21,011 bases of DNA from CAYZEZ01 sp964477295 (lineage in GTDB: Bacteria; Bacteroidota; Bacteroidia; Bacteroidales; SM23-62). Location: assembly GCA_964477295.1 (NCBI GenBank), contig CAYZEZ010000049.1, forward strand, positions 1-21,011, read 5' to 3'. Below the pieces are notes generated by a model that saw only the letters and a list, made by a program, of their open reading frames with translations, was not told the DNA's origin and did no database searches. How positions within the stretch are numbered: position 1 is the stretch's first letter; each line of letters opens with the position of its first letter. This document shows positions 15,280 to 21,011 of this stretch, piece after piece. Position numbers and translations under genes: made by a program.

Positions 15280-16062
15280 ATGAATAGAATAATAAATATT
15301 ACACTCGGTCTGCTGCTGATAGCCTCATCAGTAAGTGCTCAGACCGAAGCAAGAGAAATAATTAAGAAATCACGAGAAGTTGCAAAAATTCCGGGAATGG
15401 AAGTTTTGTCCACCCTGAAAATATTTGATTCCAGGGGCAGGGAACGGATGAGAAAAACATCCATGGCATCCAGGATATTTGATAATGGAAAGACTGAGAA
15501 GAGGATCATCCGGTTTCTGTCACCTGCGGAAGTTGAGGGAACAGGCATGCTGATCTTTGATCATGAGGATGAATCTGATGATATGTGGATATACATGCCT
15601 GCACTCCGTAAAACCCGAAGGATCGTTTCGTCTGAGAAGAGTAAAAGTTTTATGGGTTCAGAATTCAGCAATGCTGATATGACGGCACCTTCCCTTGATG
15701 ATTTCAGCTATTCGATCCTGGGATCAGAGGATATTTCCGGTGTGGAATGCTGGAAGATTGAAAAACTGCCACTGAATGAAGATATTTCAGATGAGACCGG
15801 TTTGTCGAAGGAGGTCCTATGGGTCAGTAAAAAGCAATTTGTTACGCTAAGGTCGGAGTATTATGACCTGGATGAAGAACTATTGAAAATCAGGATATCC
15901 TCTGATATAAAAGAGGTTACATCCGGCAAGTATTTGGCTGCTTATATGAAAATGGAGAACGTTCAGAACGGCAGGACATCTGAATTTACCCTGGATGAGG
16001 TCCGGTATAACCCGGTAGTGAATAAAGGCTATTTTACTGTCTCTTATCTCGAAAGAAATTAA
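15280..16062 (+). CDS. LolA-like periplasmic protein (outer membrane lipoprotein-sorting protein family)
   Basis: This 260-residue protein has a signal peptide (MNRIINITLGLLLIASSVSAQ) and the LolA-like fold signature of the family often annotated 'outer membrane lipoprotein-sorting protein'. Marks are ILSTLKIFDSRGRER-type first strands, then DDMWIYMPALRKTRRI, SFMGSEFSNADM and a GVECWKIEKLP strand. An in-frame ATG at 15247 would add 11 residues, but it lies inside repeat element C and would bury the signal peptide, so the ATG at 15280 is chosen. Such proteins form an open beta-sheet cup for acyl chains. Its place after an RND transporter and an outer-membrane barrel suggests it ferries a lipid or hydrophobic product across the periplasm. 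It is not the housekeeping LolA. Confidence 0.82.
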   Translation: MNRIINITLGLLLIASSVSAQTEAREIIKKSREVAKIPGMEVLSTLKIFDSRGRERMRKTSMASRIFDNGKTEKRIIRFLSPAEVEGTGMLIFDHEDESDDMWIYMPALRKTRRIVSSEKSKSFMGSEFSNADMTAPSLDDFSYSILGSEDISGVECWKIEKLPLNEDISDETGLSKEVLWVSKKQFVTLRSEYYDLDEELLKIRISSDIKEVTSGKYLAAYMKMENVQNGRTSEFTLDEVRYNPVVNKGYFTVSYLERN

Positions 16063-16063
16063 C

Positions 16064-16090
16064 GTCATGCTGAATTTCGTTCAGCATCTT
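16064..16090 (+). repeat. Solo hairpin unit related to the composite elements
   Basis: GTCATGCTGAA pairs with TTCAGCAT (stem 16067-16074 with 16080-16087), starting two bases after the stop of the LolA-like gene. It is a single simple unit of the same family as copies A-C and could double as a weak transcript-end hairpin. Confidence 0.65.
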
Positions 16091-16111
16091 ATTGAATCCT
16101 GCGAACGTATT

Positions 16112-16176
16112 GGTTTCGCCGTCTGGTTTCGCCGTTTGGCCTTGACGTTTGGTTTTGCCGTCTGGCTACGCCGAAC
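16112..16176 (+). repeat. 13-bp tandem repeat, five degenerate units
   Basis: Consecutive 13-mers are ggtttcgccgtct (16112), ggtttcgccgttt (16125), ggccttgacgttt (16138), ggttttgccgtct (16151) and ggctacgccgaac (16164). The spacing is exact and divergence rises at the edges. It lies in the spacer between the converging LolA-like and GH116 genes, directly after the solo hairpin unit. Confidence 0.8.
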
Positions 16177-16235
16177 TCAGGAACTCGGGTACCCGTGGCT
16201 TGATGCGCGGTTAGCGAGCGCAATAAAAAAAGAAG

Positions 16236-18779
16236 TCAACGGCCATTGATAATTTCATCGACCGGGATATCGCCATACTTTATCTCAATAAATGGTTCCC
16301 CATCCCTGAGTCCCACATTCCCAAAACCTGTTTCTGTAGCAAGGAATGAGGTAAAGTTATCACCGATTTGTGAATCGATATAAAGTTTTTTGTCGACCGC
16401 ATCATACCTTATCCCGGTCAGGCCCTGCAACAAACCATAACTGGACATGGCCCTGGCATACCAGTGGCCGCATTCGTATTCATCAAATGGATTCCGTGTA
16501 ACGCCATCGTATCTTTCACGGCAGGTGCAGACAATATCCAAACCCTCTTTCACCTTGCCCATCATCATCAGGTGGGAGGCAACCTGGTATTCTATGCCTG
16601 TCCAGACCTCGTTGCTGTATACAAATGGCAATGATGGCTGATCATTATATGGCCAGGTACACAATAACAAACCACCATCATCTCCCATGGCATAGGATGG
16701 CCGCTGCGGATTGACATGGTCCGACAGGTCGTGCTTCAGGTTATACTTATGAATGGAGACCAGGTTCTTAAGTATCTTTTCCGGATCAACCGGGTCGTCT
16801 ATCCCGCAGGTCCTGGCCATCCAGAATCCCAATACACCATCCGATATGCAGCCGTTATCGTACTGATACTTAGGGCCTTCAGCCTTTAATAGTTCCAGCG
16901 CTTCGGGTGAATAATTCACATTCCATTGACCGGATGCGGCTGTCACAGGATCAGGGGTTTCGAGTCCTGCAGTGCGAACGATCTGGTAGAAATATTCACC
17001 ATTGTAAAGGCTGTCCTCCATAAATTTTCCTCCCCTGTCCAGCAGTTCCTGATAAAGGGTTATATCGTCCTCGAACTGGTTTCCCATCAGGACCATGGCT
17101 TTAAGTGCTCCCAGGTAAAAACCGGTGCACATGCCGTCAGGGCCCCAGAATTCAATGTCGTAGGTATTGTGGTGTGGCTCCTCGAGGACTCCTTTATGTT
17201 TTGGATCCCAGGTCTCAATACAATAATGCATGCTTTGTTTTATACTTGGCCAAAGTGATTCGAGCCAGTCTGTATCGCCGGAAATTCGCCATTCCCGGTA
17301 CACCTTCATGATCCCCCCTAATTGTCCGTCCGATGCTGCATGAAAATTATGATACGTCGGGGATATGGGGATATTTGTCCTGAAGGTCTGGTGGCCCTCT
17401 GCGTTCTGAGACACTTTAAATTCTGTATTACGAAGGCTCCTTTCCAGTTTCGGGAACAAATGGGATATGGCCTGGGCATAATTCCACACATGGGTACAAG
17501 AACCATGACAGCATCCCATGTCTTCATGGCATCCTTCCCAGCACCATAATTTCCCGTTGGGCTGGCGCAACACCGTAGGTGATTTCAGGATGGTAAGGTT
17601 GGCAGCGACAGCCTCAATTACTTCAGGGGCCAGGTCCATGGCATAAAATGCATCCCTGAAGGTGGTTGATTTTTCCTTCAACTCATCATAACGCGATGAC
17701 CAGTACTTCACCACTTCATTGATGCTGCTGAATTTAGAAGTATACCAGGGAGAATAGGTTGTTGGACATTCTTCACCTGAAGCACAACATGGTTCTGCGT
17801 CTTCGGGGATACTGCCGCGCGACAGGTCTGAATGGGGGGCATACCAGGCCAGTTGCAGGCGGATTGTTTTACTTTCACCCGGATCAAGCTGGAAAGGCAC
17901 GTAAAGAGAAGCTCCCGGGGCATGCCCATCCTGGACAGGGGTCTCTTTTGGAGTCATTTCTTCCAGGTTTTTCCATGCCATGGTCAGTGGATCCCACCAG
18001 CCACCCCTGAACCAGCAATGATCTACCTTAACAGACTCCCCGGATTCAACGAAAACGGCAAAATCGCCTGAATAATGAGGTTTTTCAGGGATCCCTTCCT
18101 GGTGCAGTATAAAACCGTTATGAATGGATTTGATAAAGTCACCGGGGGCATGAGATCCCCACTCTGATGGGATGTAAATATGCATGAAGTTGACAGTATT
18201 GAAGGAGAACAGGGCATCAACAGCCTTACCGGAAGTATTTTTAAAGGTATATTCCAGGGCCCCGACCGGGAGGCTTGAATTGTCTTCATCACCCGGGATA
18301 AATGGACTCCAGCTGGTAATGGTGGCATCAAAAGGAAGGTCATCGGCAACTAGCTTTACGTAGGCGAATGGAAACCTGGCCTTAAATTCAGCCCGGTCGA
18401 ACCGCGGCAGTCCGTAGGTGGTTCCTCCCAGGCCATTGCCGGCTTGCTGTTTTCCAAATATTTTCCACCCGGGAACCGGTCCTTCGATGACACGTGCCAC
18501 ATTTTTTTCGCCTTTTACGGTTATGGCAGCAAAGGCCAGTGGTTCGTTATTCAGATCAGGTTTATTCCGTACGGATACATGTGACAGGCAGCCTGTTCCT
18601 TCGAGGCAGACCATCCCGGCTCCGATCCCTCCAAGGGGAAAAGCCACACGATTGAGATGATCGCCACTATAAGTACCGTTGAATTCATGAGCGGTTGAGG
18701 ATTTCTGGATTTCATTGTCGCAGCTAAATAGCAGGCACAGACATGCCGCGCACAGAAAGGAAAATAATTTCGTTTTCAT
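16236..18779 (-). CDS. GH116-family (DUF608) lipoprotein glycoside hydrolase
   Basis: This 847-residue exported enzyme has a lipoprotein signal ending LFSC (C20). The N-terminal GH116 domain starts with AFPLGGIGAGMVCLEGTGCLSHVSVRN (46-72), and the DUF608/GH116 catalytic (alpha/alpha)6 domain covers about 380-830. By motif alignment from memory with characterised GH116 beta-glucosidases, the nucleophile is E415 (LWCWEG) and the acid/base is D541 (HNTYD). Members are retaining beta-glucosidases, beta-xylosidases or glucosylceramidases; the substrate is not determined. A cysteine cluster (C413, C417, C423, C424, C428) surrounds the nucleophile, with a second group at C331, C332 and C338. It follows pabC by 33 bp on the same strand but is functionally unrelated to it, so read-through is possible without shared function. 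Confidence 0.9.
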   Translation of the reverse strand: MKTKLFSFLCAACLCLLFSCDNEIQKSSTAHEFNGTYSGDHLNRVAFPLGGIGAGMVCLEGTGCLSHVSVRNKPDLNNEPLAFAAITVKGEKNVARVIEGPVPGWKIFGKQQAGNGLGGTTYGLPRFDRAEFKARFPFAYVKLVADDLPFDATITSWSPFIPGDEDNSSLPVGALEYTFKNTSGKAVDALFSFNTVNFMHIYIPSEWGSHAPGDFIKSIHNGFILHQEGIPEKPHYSGDFAVFVESGESVKVDHCWFRGGWWDPLTMAWKNLEEMTPKETPVQDGHAPGASLYVPFQLDPGESKTIRLQLAWYAPHSDLSRGSIPEDAEPCCASGEECPTTYSPWYTSKFSSINEVVKYWSSRYDELKEKSTTFRDAFYAMDLAPEVIEAVAANLTILKSPTVLRQPNGKLWCWEGCHEDMGCCHGSCTHVWNYAQAISHLFPKLERSLRNTEFKVSQNAEGHQTFRTNIPISPTYHNFHAASDGQLGGIMKVYREWRISGDTDWLESLWPSIKQSMHYCIETWDPKHKGVLEEPHHNTYDIEFWGPDGMCTGFYLGALKAMVLMGNQFEDDITLYQELLDRGGKFMEDSLYNGEYFYQIVRTAGLETPDPVTAASGQWNVNYSPEALELLKAEGPKYQYDNGCISDGVLGFWMARTCGIDDPVDPEKILKNLVSIHKYNLKHDLSDHVNPQRPSYAMGDDGGLLLCTWPYNDQPSLPFVYSNEVWTGIEYQVASHLMMMGKVKEGLDIVCTCRERYDGVTRNPFDEYECGHWYARAMSSYGLLQGLTGIRYDAVDKKLYIDSQIGDNFTSFLATETGFGNVGLRDGEPFIEIKYGDIPVDEIINGR

Positions 18780-18812
18780 TTTGGTTTGTAGTTGATGATT
18801 CGAAACGCCAAT

Positions 18813-19412
18813 TTACCAAACTATTTGGTCTATATCAATATCTTTTCCGTTAAACTCTAGCAGTGCATTGATCATCCTTGCACTTTTGAATTTTTTCAGG
18901 TCGTCCGGGGTAATGGTGGTTTCGAAAATAATCCCTTCATGGATCAGTTTGTCGCGCTGTGTTCCGGCCAGCAATGGCGTGTCGGATGTCAGCCAGACGG
19001 ATCCGTCATGGAACGCGATATTGCTGTAGGATGTGTCGGTAACAAATCCATTTTTAATAATCAGGATATCACCATTTTGCTCTGATTGTTTCCTAAGGAG
19101 TGTCTCGAGCCTCTGCCGGTCGGCGTATTTGAATGTATAATCGATGTGATCATCAACTACCATTTTCAGCGTGGTAACGGGGCGGGGGATATAAGGGGAA
19201 AAGGTAATCTCGCGGATTGTTGTGGAATAGGTTATCCTGCATTTGACTATTCCGTTTTGAAATCTTTCCGGGACCTTAATAAAACCCATCAGATCAAGTG
19301 GCTCTTCTATGCCATAGTATTCTTTTCTGGTTCTTGCCAGGCGCTGGATGTGCCAGGAAAGATTTACAGGCTTCCCGTCGAGAACCTTTATTGTTTCAAT
19401 AAACAGGGACAT
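18813..19412 (-). CDS. pabC: Aminodeoxychorismate lyase-like protein (aminotransferase class IV)
   Basis: This 199-residue fold-type IV PLP enzyme would convert 4-amino-4-deoxychorismate to p-aminobenzoate and pyruvate for folate synthesis. The likely PLP lysine is K95 in FKYADRQRLETLL, aligning with the Lys of E. coli PabC (LKHLNRLEQVL). The later DTSYSNIAF and LLAGTQRDKLI stretches match the cofactor-phosphate and C-terminal family motifs. It is shorter than the E. coli enzyme (269 aa), as is usual for this compact Bacteroidota form. Its start overlaps the end of pabB by 17 bp, which supports both the assignment and translational coupling. Confidence 0.85.
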   Translation of the reverse strand: MSLFIETIKVLDGKPVNLSWHIQRLARTRKEYYGIEEPLDLMGFIKVPERFQNGIVKCRITYSTTIREITFSPYIPRPVTTLKMVVDDHIDYTFKYADRQRLETLLRKQSEQNGDILIIKNGFVTDTSYSNIAFHDGSVWLTSDTPLLAGTQRDKLIHEGIIFETTITPDDLKKFKSARMINALLEFNGKDIDIDQIVW

Positions 19413-20355
19413 AGATCTTATTGATTAGTTCCTCATACTCTGATTCGGGATTGCTGTACACGGTGATCCCGCCGCCGCTTTTATAAAAATACTCGCCATT
19501 GTGTTTTTCGATAAACCGAATCATCACACAACTGTCGAGGTTCCTGCCATCGAAATATCCAAATACACCGGTATAGTATCCACGCTCGTAATTTTCCACC
19601 TCCTTAATTATTTCAATGGTTTTCGGTTTGGGGGCCCCTGAAATGGATCCTGCGGGAAGCAAACAATATATAAGTGATCCGATGCTGGCGGCATAATCTT
19701 CTTCAAGCTGACCGGAGATTATTGAGCTCACCTGCAGAAGGTCTTTATCGGCCGATTTAATTTTATCGATATACCTGTATCTATCTACTGTTACGCGGGA
19801 GGCTATCATACTGAGGTCATTACGTATCAGGTCAACAATAGTGGCATGTTCGGCCTGTTCTTTCGGGTCATTTATTATCCTCTGTTCAGCATTTGGGACA
19901 GAAGCATCGATGGTCCCTTTCATCGGGAAGGAGCAGATCCTGCCATCCCGGATCTTAACAAAGGTCTCAGGGGAAAACAATACAAATCGGTCCTTATATA
20001 GGAGTTTATATTTTGCCTGGCTGATTTCATAGATTTCAGACAGGCTAATTTCAGAGGTAAGTTTTGTTTGAAAGGTAAGGTTTACCAGGAAGGAATATCC
20101 TTTTCTCTGGAAATCCACCACCCGGTCGAAGGCCGTTTTATATTCTTCGTATGGGATCGGGATTTTATCCAATGAAACCGGCTTTGTCTGAAATGCATGA
20201 GGCTCATGATTGGCAACACCATTTATGGTGAAAAAGATGCCGGCGGAAGTGGTTTCTTCCAAGGGCAGTATAACAGGATCCTTGAGTTCAAAGTCCAGAA
20301 TGAATATGAAGGGGATCCTGCGGGTCCCGTAGTAATTCATTCTATCTATGATCAT
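19396..20355 (-). CDS. pabB: Aminodeoxychorismate synthase component I
   Basis: This 319-residue chorismate-binding enzyme would form 4-amino-4-deoxychorismate from chorismate using ammonia from a glutaminase partner. The motif FPMKGTID places Lys146 where PabB enzymes have their nucleophilic lysine; anthranilate synthases have Ala in this PxxGT segment. C-terminal marks are ATIVDLIRNDL, GSISGAPKPKTIEII and YKSGGGITVYSNPESEYEE, which form the active site and Mg-binding region. At 319 residues it lacks most of the N-terminal part of E. coli PabB (453 aa), which is common for the stand-alone Bacteroidota form. The glutaminase gene pabA is not in this window. It overlaps pabC by 17 bp. Confidence 0.92.
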   Translation of the reverse strand: MIIDRMNYYGTRRIPFIFILDFELKDPVILPLEETTSAGIFFTINGVANHEPHAFQTKPVSLDKIPIPYEEYKTAFDRVVDFQRKGYSFLVNLTFQTKLTSEISLSEIYEISQAKYKLLYKDRFVLFSPETFVKIRDGRICSFPMKGTIDASVPNAEQRIINDPKEQAEHATIVDLIRNDLSMIASRVTVDRYRYIDKIKSADKDLLQVSSIISGQLEEDYAASIGSLIYCLLPAGSISGAPKPKTIEIIKEVENYERGYYTGVFGYFDGRNLDSCVMIRFIEKHNGEYFYKSGGGITVYSNPESEYEELINKIYVPVY

Positions 20356-20376
20356 TGTGGATAATACAATTAATTA

Positions 20377-20418
20377 CCGTTGGCTTCAACCAACGGATCC
20401 GTCGAATGAATCCGACGG
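20377..20418. repeat. Two tandem hairpins between deoC and pabB
   Basis: The first stem is ccgttgg (20377-20383) with ccaacgg (20390-20396), loop cttcaa. The second is ccgtcg (20399-20404) with cgacgg (20413-20418), loop aatgaatc. Neither is followed by a clear T-run in the minus (deoC) direction, although AT-rich DNA follows. They may act as weak terminators or RNA-stability stems, and look like a palindromic intergenic repeat. Confidence 0.6.
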
Positions 20419-20434
20419 CAATGGATAACTCTGA

Positions 20435-21011
20435 TTAGTCCCCAAACCTCTTTTTCGCCTCATCGATGAGCATTGCTGTTGCAGTAGCCCCAATCCTCGT
20501 AGCCCCCAGATCGGCCAATCTGATCATATCATCGAGGGTTCTAATGCCGCCGGCAGCCTTAACCCTGACTTCCGGATCGGAGTGTTTACGCATCAGGGCA
20601 ATATCGTGTTCAGTGGCACCTTTATATGAATATTTTCCATCCGCACCTTTCACAAAACCATATCCCGATGAAGTTTTTACATAATTCACTTTTACCCTGC
20701 TGCATATCTCACAAAGCCTTATCTTATGGTCATCGTCGGGCATAAAATCATTTTCAAATATTACTTTAAGGACAGCATGGTGCTTTCTGGTTACTGTTAC
20801 CATAGTTTTTAGCTCTTCTTCAACATAATCCCAGTCTCCACCCAGGGCTTTCCCAATATTGATCACCATATCAATCTCAACGGCACCGTCCCGGATGGCC
20901 GTCTCGGTTTCGAACACCTTAACTTCTGTTGAGCTGTTGCCGTGGGGAAATCCGATCACGCATCCCACAAGAACATCACTGCCTGCAAGCAGTTCAGCCG
21001 CTTTTTTTACG
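20435..21011 (-). CDS. deoC: Deoxyribose-phosphate aldolase, 5' end outside the window
   Basis: The visible 192 residues cover most of DERA, the class I aldolase that splits 2-deoxyribose-5-phosphate into glyceraldehyde-3-phosphate and acetaldehyde during deoxynucleoside catabolism. Motifs are VGCVIGFPHGNSS, then EIDMVINIG (catalytic Asp), VNYVKTSSGYG (Schiff-base Lys, codon at 20675-20677) and RVKAAGGIRT (second active-site Lys). The frame is open to the window edge: 20969-21011 continues it as VKKAAELLAGSDVL, so the GTG at 20968 is not the true start. The tail ends AKKRFGD. It runs toward pabB on the same strand across an 80-bp gap that contains paired hairpins. Confidence 0.93.
   Translation of the reverse strand, partial: VKKAAELLAGSDVLVGCVIGFPHGNSSTEVKVFETETAIRDGAVEIDMVINIGKALGGDWDYVEEELKTMVTVTRKHHAVLKVIFENDFMPDDDHKIRLCEICSRVKVNYVKTSSGYGFVKGADGKYSYKGATEHDIALMRKHSDPEVRVKAAGGIRTLDDMIRLADLGATRIGATATAMLIDEAKKRFGD

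Noticed and set aside
16112..16176. CRISPR array
   Set aside because: The repeats are 13 bp, directly abutting and have no spacers; no cas genes are present.
16067..16249. 60-codon open frame after the LolA-like gene
   Set aside because: It is made of the solo hairpin unit and the 13-bp tandem repeat, so it is a translation of repeat DNA.
19396..20355. Anthranilate synthase component I (TrpE) as the identity of the chorismate-binding enzyme
   Set aside because: The PMKGT lysine and overlap with a PabC-like gene favour aminodeoxychorismate synthase.

Overview
The window looks like Bacteroidota chromosome, probably of the Bacteroidales/Marinilabiliales kind. This is inferred from gene content (exported sulfatases, a GH127 remnant, a lipoprotein GH116 enzyme, short stand-alone PabB and PabC, an outer-membrane barrel ending in Phe), from AT-rich leaders with weak Shine-Dalgarno sequences, and from hairpin repeats of the type that encode 'RHPELVSGS'. 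No rRNA, tRNA or CRISPR array was seen. Two 10-N runs mark it as a gapped draft or metagenome scaffold.

Layout. (1) 1-1783: an apparently intact IS982-family insertion sequence (159-1241) abuts the 3' third of a GH127 (beta-L-arabinofuranosidase type) gene whose 5' part is absent. (2) 1872-6707: two exported formylglycine sulfatases in tandem, a 645-bp leader with a perfect LacI-type operator palindrome, and a LacI-family regulator. Together with the GH127 remnant this looks like part of a sulfated-glycan degradation locus. (3) 7041-9582: a TetR regulator with an operator-like palindrome against its start codon, then a two-gene ABC-2 transporter with a 4-bp ATGA overlap. (4) 9816-11069, minus strand: an M24 peptidase with a twin-arginine lipoprotein signal, interrupted by an assembly gap. 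(5) 11477-16062: a three-gene envelope cassette of outer-membrane barrel, MMPL-type RND transporter and LolA-like periplasmic protein, which may form a lipid or hydrophobic-molecule export path. (6) 16236-21011, minus strand: a GH116 lipoprotein glycosidase, PabC and PabB (17-bp overlap, p-aminobenzoate synthesis) and a 5'-truncated DeoC.

The intergenic DNA carries most of the unexpected structure. Three composite hairpin elements (6779-6891, 11098-11189, 15152-15251) share one architecture: a simple hairpin next to a hairpin with a second hairpin nested in its loop, with GTCAT/ATGAC at the outer ends. Stem bases differ between copies but change in compensating pairs. One copy supplies the last ten codons and stop of the RND gene. 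Other elements are a 170-bp inverted-repeat element just before the ABC ATPase gene with a related arm at the window start, a 13-bp tandem repeat, paired hairpins between deoC and pabB, and an IS leader hairpin that would bury the transposase ribosome binding site.
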